Made by a program: the position numbers and the translations under genes. 64,000 nt of DNA, from NCBI GenBank assembly GCA_016704445.1, contig JADJAE010000004.1, positions 124,001 to 188,000 of the forward strand, given 5' to 3'. This DNA is from Deltaproteobacteria bacterium (GTDB taxonomy: Bacteria; Myxococcota_A; Polyangia; Polyangiales; Ga0077539). The notes beneath the pieces are model-generated. The model ran no database searches. It was not told the origin of the DNA and saw only the letters and a list, made by a program, of their open reading frames with translations. Shown here piece after piece: positions 17,295 to 26,355 of this stretch; the first letter of the stretch is position 1, and every line of letters begins with the position of its first letter.

Positions 17295-20200
17295 GGGGTC
17301 TTCCTCCTTCGCGCCTGGAGCTTCGTGAAGGCCACCCGCAGCGTCGGGAGCACCAGCAGCGTCAGCGTCGTCGAGGTGATGAGCCCGCCGATGACCACCG
17401 TCGCCAGCGGGCGCTGCACCTCCGAGCCCGCCCCCTGGGCCAGCGCCATCGGGAGGAAGCCCAGCGCCGCCACCAGCGCGGTCATCGAGACCGGCCGGGT
17501 GCGCGACCTCGTCGCGGCCAGCGTGGCCTCGGAGGGGTCGGTGCCTCCGCGCTCCAGCGCGTCGATCTCGGTCACCAGCACGGTGCCGTTCATCACCGCG
17601 ATGCCCCAGAGGGCGATGAAGCCGATGCCCGCGGAGATGGAGAGCGCCATCCCCCGCGCCGCCAGCGCGAACACCCCGCCCACCGCGGCGAAGGGCACGT
17701 GCGCGAGCACCCACAGCACCGGGCCCGGTCGTCCGAAGTGGATGAACAGCACGAAGCCGATCAGTAGCAGCACCGCGGGGATCACGAAACCCAGCCGCCT
17801 CCGGGCGTCCTGCAGGGTCTCGTACTGCCCGCCCCAGGAGAGCCGCGAGCCCTCGGAGAGCCTCACCTCCCGGGCCACCCTCGCGGTCGCCTCCTGCACC
17901 ACGTCGCCCAGCTCCCTGCCGCGCACGTTGAAGCCGAGGAGCATGCGGCGCTCGCCGTTCCAGCGGTACATCGCCGCGGGCGCGGTCTGCCGACGCACCG
18001 TGGCCACCTCCGAGAGCGGCACCAGCAGCGCCCCCGGCGCCGGGATCAGCGCGCCCGCGAGCGCGTGGGGGTGCGGCGGATCGGCGCCCAGCCGCAGCGT
18101 GACGGGGATCTCCCTCGGGCCGTCGTAGGTGACGCCCACCTGGAGGCCGAGGCGCATCGCCCCCACCACGTCGAGCACGTCCACCGCGGACATCCCTCGC
18201 TGCCCCGCGGCGAGCGAGTTGGGGCGCACCTCCAGCAGGGGGATCTCGTCCTCGGCCAGCACCCGGGGATCAGCCACCCCGGGGATGTGGGCCACGGTGT
18301 CCCGCACGTGCTGCACGGTGGTGCGCAGCGCCGCGAGGTCCTGCCCGAGGACGCTCACCACCACGTCGTAGGGCGCCCCGCCCAGCAGCTCGTTGAAGCG
18401 CATCTGGATGGGCTGGGTGAAGGCCGGCTCGGAGTGCGGCGTGGCCGCCTCGATGCGCCGCATGAGCTGCTGCAGGAGCTTCTCCCGGGTCATGCCGGGT
18501 CGCCACCGCTCCGGCGGGCTCAGCGCCACGAACACGTCCGACTGCTCGAGCCCCATGGTGTCGGTGGCGATCGCCGGGCTGCCGATGCGGGACACCACGT
18601 CGGCGACCTCGGGGGTGCCGGCGAGCACGGCGAGCTCCATCCGTCGGGCCTGCTCGATCGCCCCGGTGATGCCCAGGTCGGCGGTGCGGGTCGTCTGGAT
18701 CACCAGGGCGCCCTCGTCGAGGGTCGGGGCGAGCTCGGCGCCGAGGCGGGAGAGCGTCGCGATGGAGGCGCCCAGCGCGGCGAGGGAGAGCCCCAGCACG
18801 AGCACCGGGCGGACCACCGTGCGCTGGATGGCGAAGCCGTGGGCGCGCTCGATCCAGCGGACGAGGCGCGGGGACGTCGCGGGGATGTCGCGGGCCCGGA
18901 TGAACTGCGCCGCCGCGGCCGGGATGAAGGTCAGCGTGAAGAGCAGCGTGACGAGCAGCGCCAGCACCACGGTGATCGCCATCGGGCGGAAGAGCTTGCC
19001 GTCGACGCCGGTCAGGGAGAGCACCGGCACGTACACCAGCAGGATCACGAAGACCCCGAAGAAGGACGGCCGCGCGACCGCGGAGCACGCCTGCGCGACC
19101 CGATCGGCCCACGGGGTCTCCGTCTCGTCGTCCTCGCTCGCCCGGTGGAACACGTGCTCGACGAGCACCACCGCGCCGTCGACCAGCAGCCCGAAGTCCA
19201 CCGCCCCGAGGCTCATCAGGTTGCCCGAGACGCCGAGGAGGGTCATCGCCGCGGTGGCCCCGAGCATCGCGACGGGGATGGTGAGCGCCACCACCACGCC
19301 GGCGCGGGCGCTGCCCAGCGTGAGGAAGAGCACGAGGCACACGAGGAGCCCGCCCTCGGCGAGGCTCCGGGCGACGGTGCGGAGCGTGGCGTCGACCAGC
19401 GCGCTGCGGTCATAGACCACGTCGATCTGCACGTCCGGAGGCAGCACATGACGGACGTCGTGCATCTTCAGCCGCACGGCGCGGGTGACGTCGCGGGCGT
19501 TGGCGCCGATGAGCATCTGGGTCATCACGTAGACGGTCTCGCCGCGGCCGTCGCGCGAGGCGGCCCCGAGGCGGGGAGCGGCCCCCTCGGCGATGGTGGC
19601 GACGTCGCCGACGCGGACGGCGGCCCCCTGGGAGAACCTCACCACGGCGTCGCCGAGGTCGCGGGGGTGCGGGGGAGGAAGGTTCCGCGAAGGAGGATGT
19701 GGTGGTCGCCGGTCTCGAGGGAGGCTCCGGGCTGGCTGCCCACGGTGCGCGTGAGGGCCACGCGGAGCTCGTCGAGGGTGACCCCTCGGGCGACGAGCTG
19801 GTTGGGGTCTGCGCGCACCTCCATCGTGCGCTGGGCGCCTCCCCAGGTGTTGACCTCCACGATGCCCGGAACGGTCTTCAGGACGGGAGCGACGCGGAGC
19901 TCGACGAGCTCGAGCAGCTCGGACGGGGTGCGCGTCGGCGCGGAGACGGTGAAGTGAAACACCTCGCCGAGGCCGCCCGAGATGGGGCCGAGCTCGGGGG
20001 GCTCCACGCCGCTGGCGCGCGCCCCGGCGGAGGTGGCCATGCGCTCGGCCACGAGCTGTCGGGCGCGGAGCAGGTCGACGTCCTCGTCGAAGACCAGGGT
20101 GATGGCCGAGAGGCCGTAGCGCGACAGGCTGCGGACGTTGTCGAGCCCGGGCAGGCCGCCGAAGCTGGCCTCGAGGGGGCGCGTCACCCGCTGCTCGACC

Positions 20201-20379
20201 TCCTCGGGGGTGAGGCCCGGGGCGCGGGTGAGCACCTGCACCTGGTTGCTGGTGATGTCGGGCAGCGCGTCGAGCTTGAGATGCACCGCGATGGCCAGCA
20301 GGCCCGCCGCGAGCAGCGCCCAGAGCACCAGCACCCACCCCCGCTTCGCGACGGAGTACGCGACGAGCGACTCGATCAT
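17291..20379 (-). CDS. CusA/CzcA-family heavy-metal RND efflux pump, frameshifted
   Basis: An inner-membrane proton-driven pump of about 1030 residues that expels metal ions through an adaptor and outer-membrane channel. It starts MIESLVAYSVAKRGW at 20379 and has the family features: DALPDITSNQVQV after the first helix, two large periplasmic loops, and the fourth-helix motif VDFGLLVDGAVVLVEH that defines HME-RND pumps. The frame breaks at about 19660-19680 within C-rich runs; N-terminal ~240 residues and the remainder are in different frames, with no loss of conserved sequence. It overlaps the adaptor and regulator genes by 4 bp each. The metal cannot be assigned firmly from the motif alone. 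Confidence 0.92.
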
Positions 20380-21428
20380 CGCCGCGCGCCTCCGTCGACG
20401 AGCCGTTCGCCACGCGCGGGATCCGATGCGACGAGGGCGCCCTCGGGGAGGGCGGCGCGCACGATGGCGTCGGCGTTGGCGACGCGCACCAGCTCGACGG
20501 CCACGAGCGCGGCGCCTGCCCCGGAGCGGGTGCGGGCGACGACGAAGCGCCCGGTGCCCCGGGCGCCCACGGCGGTCGCAGGGACCAGCCAGGAGCCCTC
20601 GCCCGCGGGGCTGTGCACGAGCACTCTGCCTTCTGCCGCGGCGGGCATCTCGGCTCCGGCGGGCGCCTCGAACCACGCCAGGTACCCGAGGCCCGTCGGG
20701 GCCGGAACCTGGTTGACCAGCGCGATCGGGACCGCCCCCGCCGCCGAGCGAAACGAGTACGTCGCCCCCTCCGTCGGACGCGCCGGGAAGGTCGCCTCGA
20801 TGCGCTGCCCCACGCGGCTGCGCACCCGGGCGATGGGTCCATCCTCCGGTCGGCGCAGCTCACCGAGCGTCGCAGGTACCTCCGTGACCACGCCTGCGAT
20901 GGGGCTTCGCAGCACGATGGTTCCTCCGCGGGAGATGCCCGCCCCGGTGATCACCGCGCTGGCGCGCAGCCGATCGGCGCTGTGCCGGGCGATCTCCAGG
21001 TCGACGGCTGCGACCTCGGAGGCCTGCACCAGCCGCTCTCGCTCCAGCGGGCCGAGCTGCGTCCGGCGCCGACGCAGGATCGCGAGCGCGCTCTCCGCCC
21101 CGGTCAGGGTCGCGAGGGCGACGTCGATCTCGGGCATCACGACGCGCGCGATGGGGTCTCCCTGGGAGACCGTGTCGCCTGGTCGCACGGCGAGGCTCAC
21201 GAGGCGCGCGGGCAACGGCGGTACCACCACCGCCTCGGAGGTGCTCGTGCGCAGCAGCCGCGCGGGATACTCCTCGGGCGACGCCTCGGAGGCGGGGCGC
21301 ACGGGGATCCAGGCGAAGGACGCGCTCGGCGGGGCGCACTCCGAGGCGGGCGGAGCGGGCGACGGCGCGCTCGCGGGCTCGCGGCACCCGGCGAGCATCG
21401 GGAGGGCGATCACCAGGGCGATCGGCAC
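20376..21428 (-). CDS. Periplasmic adaptor (membrane fusion) lipoprotein, CusB/CzcB type
   Basis: A 350-residue adaptor that links the RND pump to an outer-membrane channel. A signal with lipobox LAGC (Cys15) is followed by a lipoyl/barrel-sandwich half (LVSLAVRPGDTVSQGDPIARV), an α-helical hairpin rich in Arg/Leu/Glu, the second lipoyl half (GTIVLRSPIAGVVTEV), then a β-barrel domain (SRVGQRIEATFPARP). The only usable in-frame start is GTG at 21428, as a stop codon lies shortly upstream. It heads the four-gene operon. No TolC-type gene is in this operon; the nearest is at 31836-33250. Confidence 0.9.
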   Translation of the reverse strand: MPIALVIALPMLAGCREPASAPSPAPPASECAPPSASFAWIPVRPASEASPEEYPARLLRTSTSEAVVVPPLPARLVSLAVRPGDTVSQGDPIARVVMPEIDVALATLTGAESALAILRRRRTQLGPLERERLVQASEVAAVDLEIARHSADRLRASAVITGAGISRGGTIVLRSPIAGVVTEVPATLGELRRPEDGPIARVRSRVGQRIEATFPARPTEGATYSFRSAAGAVPIALVNQVPAPTGLGYLAWFEAPAGAEMPAAAEGRVLVHSPAGEGSWLVPATAVGARGTGRFVVARTRSGAGAALVAVELVRVANADAIVRAALPEGALVASDPARGERLVDGGARR

Positions 21429-21482
21429 CCAGCAGGGACGGCACGCGATGCATGACGGCTGCTATAGGGCCGATGCGCGGAA

Positions 21483-21511
21483 AGAACCTGTGGGCAAGAT
21501 GAGAGGGTTCT
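21483..21511. promoter_or_regulatory. Inverted repeat upstream of the efflux operon
   Basis: AGAACC (21483-21488) and GGTTCT (21506-21511) form a 6-bp inverted repeat with a 17-bp spacer, 55-83 bp upstream of the adaptor start. It is in the right place for the operon's regulator, but the repeat is short and this is only a candidate. Confidence 0.3.
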
Positions 21512-21551
21512 CAGACTCGACCGGCCGGGGTGTCGGGGACGGGCACGCGGC

Positions 21552-22004
21552 TCAGAGCACGATGAAGCTTCCCGACCACTCCCCATAGTTCATGCTGGAG
21601 ATGCCGTTTCGCAGCGAGCCCGAGTAGCTCGTGCGCCCCGCCCGGATCTCGATCACCACCGAGCCGCCCGCTGCCACGCTGATGCGCCCGAAGTGCACCG
21701 CGGCGTTACAGACCGACGAGTCGTCGGTGTAGATGTCCGAGCCCCACACCGAGCCGCCGCCCCCGTTGGCGGGGCAGTCGTACTTCACGCGCAGCCCGTT
21801 GCGTCCGCGGTACGAGGTCGGGGCGGTGCCCCAGTCGACGCCGGCGGCGGTCTCGCTGCTCGCGGGCAGCGTCGTGTACGGCCGCACGCCGACGTAGCCC
21901 GTGGGAACCCCCGTGACGCCGGTGTCGACCTCCGTCGAGCACCCGCCCAGCGCCCACGCCATCGTCGCCGCCACCGCCACCGCCATCGTGCCTCGCATCG
22001 TCAT
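21552..22004 (-). CDS. Small lipoprotein with LCCL domain
   Basis: A 150-residue protein: signal peptide with lipobox LGGC, a short linker, then a domain with the LCCL signature (CPANGGGGSVWGSD, then YTDDSSVCNAAVHFG, later YSGSLRNGISS). Both conserved Cys of the segment are present, with the Trp-Gly and Tyr-Thr-Asp-Asp-Ser core. LCCL domains are best known from eukaryotic secreted proteins and occur in scattered bacteria; the ligand is unknown, lipid or polysaccharide being suggested for some. Start could be ATG at 22004 or 21998. It stands alone between the efflux operon and a GGDEF gene. Confidence 0.85.
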   Translation of the reverse strand: MTMRGTMAVAVAATMAWALGGCSTEVDTGVTGVPTGYVGVRPYTTLPASSETAAGVDWGTAPTSYRGRNGLRVKYDCPANGGGGSVWGSDIYTDDSSVCNAAVHFGRISVAAGGSVVIEIRAGRTSYSGSLRNGISSMNYGEWSGSFIVL

Positions 22005-22144
22005 CGTTCTCGTCCTCGCCTTCGCTCGTGGATCGTTGCGGCAGCAACCTACGCCGACTCGCGGCCCGGCCTGCACATCTTCGCGCATCCCTGCGGCGTT
22101 CGCGCGGGGCCCTCGCGGCGGAGGCTCGGCGTCGGCGGGGGCGA

Positions 22145-23776
22145 TCACCCCGTCGGAGCGAGGTAGTACTGGTCGCGGCCGCGGTCCTTGGCGGTGTAGA
22201 GCGCGGCGTCGGCCTGGCGCAGCAGGCTGGAGAGGCGCGCGGGGCCGTCGTCGAGCGCCACGACCCCGAGGCTCAGCGTCACCTTGAGCGGCCCGACGGA
22301 GGTCTCGAAGGGCCGCTGCGCGATCGCCCGCCGCACCCGCTCGGCGGCGAGGCGGGCGCCCTCGCCGTCGGTGTCCACCAGCAGCACGCAGAACTCCTCG
22401 CCGCCCCATCGCGCGACGAGGTCGCCCCCCCGGACGTTGGCCTGCAGGCGCGCGGCCATCTCGACCAGCACTTCGTCGCCTACCGCGTGGCCGTACCGGT
22501 CGTTGATGCGCTTGAAATGGTCGACGTCGGCGAGCATCACCGCCAGCGGCGCGCGGGAGCGCCTGCTGCGCTCGATCTCGCGGTCGCCGAGCGCGTCCAT
22601 GTGCCGACGGTTGAACAGCCCGGTGAGGGGGTCGGTGCGGGCGAGGCGCTCGAGCTCGGCCTGCAGCGCCTGCTGTTGCCGCATCGCCTCGGTGAGCGCC
22701 GCGTTGACCGCCGCGAGCTCGTCGTTGCGCGACTCCTGCTGCTGGGCCTCGCGCTTCGCGATCGACAGCCGGTGCTCGAGCTTGAGCTTGCGGACGACCT
22801 CCTCGGTGCGGCGGTTGCCCGCGATGGCGCCCTCCTCGACGTGGCGGCGCAGCGCGCGCAGCGCCGAGGGCGCGTCGTCGAGGGCCTCGTGCGCCCGGGA
22901 GAGCAGCTCCAGCGCGACGGAGAGCTCGATCTCGAAGCGCCTCGCCTCGGCGTGGCGGACGGCCAGCTCCAGGCAGGGGAGCGCCTCCGCGGGGCGTCCC
23001 CCTTCGAGCAGGGCGCGCCCGAGGAGGTTGAGGTGCCGGGTGAGCTGGAAGACGTCGCCCAGCTCTTCGAGGATGGCGTTGCTGGCGAGGTACCTCCGCT
23101 TGCCCTCGTCGATGTGGCCCTGGTGGAAGAGCACGCCGCCGTGGCCCGCGAGGATGAGCGCCTGCCCGCGCCGCCAGCCGAGCCCCAGCGCGATGGGCAG
23201 CGCCTCCTCGTAGCAGGCCAGCGCCTCGGCGTAGCGCTTGCGGCGGGAGATCGAGCCGCCGAGGTTGTTGAGGCACAGGGCGACGCGCTGCGGGTCGCCG
23301 AGCTCGCGGAAGCGCGCCAGCGCGAGCCGGGTGTACTCCTCGTACGGAACCGACTCCTCCAGCTGCCCGTGGAAGAACCCGAGGCCCAGCAGCAGCAGCC
23401 CCTCGGTGTGCCGATCGCCGAGGGCGCGGCTGAGGTCCATCCCCTCTCCGAAGCACTCCAGCGCCCCCTGGAGGTCGCCCGTGATCGTCAGCGCCTTGCT
23501 CCTCGACACCATCACCTGGAGCCTCAGGGCGTCGTCCCCGGTGGCCCGCGCGTCGGCGTCGGCCTCGGACAGCGCCTCGAGCGAGGCGACCCCGTCGCCC
23601 GCCTGGAGCAGGGCCGAGCCGTAGAGCAGGGCCGCGAGGCCGACGCCTCCCAGCCCGCTGCGAGCGCGGGTGCAGTCGGCCTGGAGCGCGGCCAGCGTGG
23701 CGTCGGGGGTGAGCAGTACCTGCGCGCAGACCGCGGCGATCTGCTCGGCGATGGGGGGCGCGACGGTAGACGTCAT
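22145..23776 (-). CDS. TPR-repeat diguanylate cyclase
   Basis: A 543-residue soluble protein. The first ~340 residues are TPR-like helical repeats (for example LNNLGGSISRRKRYAEALACYEEALP), joined by a coiled coil to a GGDEF domain. The active site is RWGGEEF (about residue 457), and the product-inhibition I-site RGGD lies exactly five residues before it, so an active, feedback-regulated c-di-GMP synthase is likely. The start MTSTVAPP at 23776 lacks a strong ribosome site and the frame is open upstream. The TPR part probably receives a protein-protein signal. C-di-GMP could control the polysaccharide export encoded nearby, an inference. Confidence 0.93.
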   Translation of the reverse strand: MTSTVAPPIAEQIAAVCAQVLLTPDATLAALQADCTRARSGLGGVGLAALLYGSALLQAGDGVASLEALSEADADARATGDDALRLQVMVSRSKALTITGDLQGALECFGEGMDLSRALGDRHTEGLLLLGLGFFHGQLEESVPYEEYTRLALARFRELGDPQRVALCLNNLGGSISRRKRYAEALACYEEALPIALGLGWRRGQALILAGHGGVLFHQGHIDEGKRRYLASNAILEELGDVFQLTRHLNLLGRALLEGGRPAEALPCLELAVRHAEARRFEIELSVALELLSRAHEALDDAPSALRALRRHVEEGAIAGNRRTEEVVRKLKLEHRLSIAKREAQQQESRNDELAAVNAALTEAMRQQQALQAELERLARTDPLTGLFNRRHMDALGDREIERSRRSRAPLAVMLADVDHFKRINDRYGHAVGDEVLVEMAARLQANVRGGDLVARWGGEEFCVLLVDTDGEGARLAAERVRRAIAQRPFETSVGPLKVTLSLGVVALDDGPARLSSLLRQADAALYTAKDRGRDQYYLAPTG

Positions 23777-23907
23777 GGGCTCATAGAGCTCATCGTCGCT
23801 CCGAGCGGCTCTCGTAGGGCACCCTGCGATTTTCCCGATTGTCGCCCCGAACCCCGTCGGACCGGGAGGATCGAGCCCGGGATTCAGGCTGGCGTAGGGG
23901 GGGCGCT

Positions 23908-24843
23908 CTATCTGCCGCAGACCGAGGCGCGGTAGCTCGCTTCGGGCGTGAGGTAGCTGCCCGAGGCCCAGCCGCGGATGCCGTTGTAGTCCACGTTGTA
24001 CCAGCCCGAGACGGGGCCGCCGACCACGGTCACCGGGGCGCCGCAGGGCATCGCGGTGATGATCGTCCCGGAGGTCCCCGCCGAGCGACGGAGGTTGAGC
24101 CCGCCCGCGACCACCCGCATCCGAGGCAGCGTGACCGGAGCCACAGCGGGCGCCGGTGCGGGGGCGGGAGCGGGAGCCGGAGCGGGCGCAGGCGCGGGGG
24201 TCGACGCTACGCTGCGGTCGCGAAACCAGGCGGTACGCCGCGCGGCGCCGTCGGTGTTGAGCTCGATGTGGAGGTGGTCGTTGTGCGGGTGCGGTCCGCC
24301 GTAGGCGCGCAGCTTCGCCCCGGCGGGGCGGCTGGCGCTCCAGCTGCTGCGGTCCCAGATCACGAGCTGCACGCCGAGGCTGCTGGCGTTGGCGATGAGC
24401 CAGTTGGCCACCGCGTCGCCGACGGTGTTGTCGGCCTGTCCACGAATCAGCGGGATGAACACATCGACCGCGCGGCCGGTGCCGTGCACCGACATCTGGC
24501 TGGTGTTCGCGGTGTTGGCCCGGCACGCGTGCCCGTCGTAGGAGCGCACCCCGCGGAAGCTCCGCACGAGGTGGTCGCCGAGCTCGCGCGTCCCGGCCAG
24601 CAGGCCTCCGCCGCAGTAGCGCCCGCCGCTCCAGGAGGGGGCGTCGTCGTAGCGCACCCACTGCCGATCGCCCGCGGCGCTCGCGCTGGCGGGTGGCACC
24701 CAGCGGCCCGCCACGGCGATCTCGCCAACATCGCTGGCCTCGTCCCAGTCGTCCGAGTCGCCCTCGTCGGCCGCGCAGCCGACCGCCGCCGTCGCCATGA
24801 ACCCGATCCCCGCGAGACCCAGCAACAGACGGTGCGTGCTCAT
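23908..24843 (-). CDS. Lipoprotein with M15-like peptidase-fold domain and SH3b domain
   Basis: A 311-residue exported protein. Signal plus lipobox ending at AVGC is followed by an acidic linker. The central domain has HGTGRAVDVFIP, GDAVANWLIANA, and GPHPHNDHLHIEL, matching the His/Asp/His zinc-site layout of the M15-type ARB_07466-like domain. A (Pro-Ala)n hinge leads to a C-terminal bacterial SH3 domain (LNLRRSAGTSGTII, then GWYNVDYNGIRGWASGSYL). It probably binds or trims peptidoglycan in the periplasm. The Pro-Ala hinge is encoded by an imperfect GC-rich repeat. A 16-bp dyad lies upstream. Confidence 0.85.
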   Translation of the reverse strand: MSTHRLLLGLAGIGFMATAAVGCAADEGDSDDWDEASDVGEIAVAGRWVPPASASAAGDRQWVRYDDAPSWSGGRYCGGGLLAGTRELGDHLVRSFRGVRSYDGHACRANTANTSQMSVHGTGRAVDVFIPLIRGQADNTVGDAVANWLIANASSLGVQLVIWDRSSWSASRPAGAKLRAYGGPHPHNDHLHIELNTDGAARRTAWFRDRSVASTPAPAPAPAPAPAPAPAPAVAPVTLPRMRVVAGGLNLRRSAGTSGTIITAMPCGAPVTVVGGPVSGWYNVDYNGIRGWASGSYLTPEASYRASVCGR

Positions 24844-24915
24844 CAGGGTAGAGGGCCACTGCAAGCCCGCAACCATCCCCTGGGGCCCTCCGCGTGGTGG
24901 GGTTTCCGTGATCGA

Positions 24916-24931
24916 TCGGGTGGTCACCCGA
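24916..24931. promoter_or_regulatory. Dyad in a divergent intergenic region
   Basis: TCGGGTG (24916-24922) and CACCCGA (24925-24931) form an exact 7-bp inverted repeat with a 2-bp centre. It lies 73 bp upstream of the leftward lipoprotein start and about 170 bp upstream of the rightward cNMP-binding gene. It could be an operator; no protein can be assigned. The rest of the 254-bp gap shows no other structure I can support. Confidence 0.35.
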
Positions 24932-25097
24932 CTACCCACCGGACGGCGTTGTGTCGTGTAGGTCTCCCAGCGCAGAGGTGGGCCGGGAGGTCGTCCGCGG
25001 GGGTAGAAGTTTCGTGGCGTCGACGCGGTGTGTTGTAGTCACCGCTGGCGATGTCAGGCAGCGGTCGATCGCGCCCCGGTCGCTTGTAGGTGAAACG

Positions 25098-25673
25098 ATG
25101 ATGCTCCCGACGCTCGAGACCCGCACCCTCTTCCAGCGCGCGGGCGTGTTCGATGCGCTCACCGACGAGGAGGTGGACTCGTTCACGCGCTTCCTCGTCG
25201 AGCGGCGCCTCGCGCCCGGCGAGGCCCTGTTTCGCGAGGGCGACCCGGGCTCGTCCCTCTTCGTGCTGCTCTACGGCGACGTGGCGGTGGAGGTGCAGGG
25301 TGCGGGCGACGAGCGGGTCGTCGTCGGGCGCCTCGTCGCCGGCGACGTCATCGGCGAGCAGGCCTGCCTCGACCCCGCGCCCCGCTCGGCCACCGTCACC
25401 GCGACCACCCACGCCGTCGCCGTCGAGCTGACCCGCGCCGAGCTCGATCGCATGTCCCGCGAGCTCCCTCGGGTCGCCTCGCTGCTGCTCGGGCTGATCA
25501 TCCAGGACATCACCGACCGCCTCCGCTCGGTGGACCGCCGCATCGAGGCCGAGCTCAGCACCCTCGGCCGCGCGGACGGAGCGCCCCGTCGGCCGTCGGT
25601 ACCGCCGCTGCCTCCGCCGCCGGCCAGCTCGATCTGGCAGCGTCTGGCCCACCGCTTCCGAGGTGCCCCGTGA
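25098..25673 (+). CDS. Stand-alone cyclic-nucleotide-binding protein (1)
   Basis: A 191-residue cytoplasmic protein made of one cNMP-binding β-roll (about residues 8-125) and a Pro-rich C-terminal tail. The phosphate-binding cassette is well formed: GDVIGEQACLDPAPRSATV holds the Glu that contacts the ribose and the Arg that contacts the phosphate, so cNMP binding is plausible. There is no helix-turn-helix, so it is not a Crp-type transcription factor. ATG at 25098 has AGGTGA 5 bases upstream. It overlaps the next, related gene by 4 bp (GTGA). Confidence 0.88.
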   Translation: MMLPTLETRTLFQRAGVFDALTDEEVDSFTRFLVERRLAPGEALFREGDPGSSLFVLLYGDVAVEVQGAGDERVVVGRLVAGDVIGEQACLDPAPRSATVTATTHAVAVELTRAELDRMSRELPRVASLLLGLIIQDITDRLRSVDRRIEAELSTLGRADGAPRRPSVPPLPPPPASSIWQRLAHRFRGAP

Positions 25674-26275
25674 TCACCGTCGAACAGCTCCGCAGCACCG
25701 GTCGCCTCACGACCTTCTCCGACGACGAGCTCGAGATGCTGCTCGGCGTCTGCTCCGACCGCACCTTCGCGCCCGGCGAGGTGCTCTGCCGACAGAGCCG
25801 CCCGGCGGCGTCGTGCTTCATCATCGTCTCCGGCGTGGTGGACGTCGTGAAGGAGTCCCAGGGGCACGAGCGCCTTCTCACGCGCCTGACCGCGGGCGCA
25901 GTCGCCGGGCAGCTCGGGCTCGTCGACCGCTCCCCGCGGTCTGCGTCGCTCGTCGCGCACACCGCGGTCACCGCGCTCGAGCTCACCCGCGACGTGTTCG
26001 AGCGCCTGCTCCACGCGTCGAGCCCGCTCGGGTACCGCTTCCAGATGGAGATCGCGATCGCCAGCGGGCGGCAGCTGCGCGACGCCACCCGACGCCTCTC
26101 GGCGCTCCTCGGGGCCACCGACGGGCCCCCCGCGCCGACCCCCGCGCGCGACGCCGAGCTCGCCCAGCTCCGCGACTCGGTGAGCGACCTCGACGTGCCG
26201 GTGGTGTCCTTCGAGATCGTCGAGATCAACCCCGTCGAGCGCGTGGTCGACCCGCTCGACCCGACGGAGCGCTGA
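25670..26275 (+). CDS. Stand-alone cyclic-nucleotide-binding protein (2)
   Basis: A 201-residue relative of the upstream protein with which it is translationally coupled. It has the same β-roll, but the cassette reads AGQLGLVDRSPRSASL: the Arg is kept while the usual Glu is Gln, so nucleotide affinity may be reduced or lost. The C-terminal region is hydrophilic and acidic without a DNA-binding domain. The pair may form a heteromeric cNMP sensor or adaptor, which is inference. Partners are not evident from neighbours. Confidence 0.85.
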   Translation: MITVEQLRSTGRLTTFSDDELEMLLGVCSDRTFAPGEVLCRQSRPAASCFIIVSGVVDVVKESQGHERLLTRLTAGAVAGQLGLVDRSPRSASLVAHTAVTALELTRDVFERLLHASSPLGYRFQMEIAIASGRQLRDATRRLSALLGATDGPPAPTPARDAELAQLRDSVSDLDVPVVSFEIVEINPVERVVDPLDPTER

Positions 26276-26355
26276 GCGCGCGTCGTTCGCCGCTTGCGCG
26301 ATCGTAGGTCCGGGGTACACCGCTTCCCCTCCGAGTGACATCTCACCCTCCGACC

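Noticed and set aside
20380..20863. Upstream extension of the pump frame
   Set aside because: It overlaps the adaptor gene in another frame; the pump's true N-terminus MIESLVAYSV is at 20379 in a different frame.
24130..24210. GC-rich repeat as a possible CRISPR or regulatory repeat
   Set aside because: It is the imperfect coding repeat for the Pro-Ala hinge of the M15-like lipoprotein; there are no spacers.
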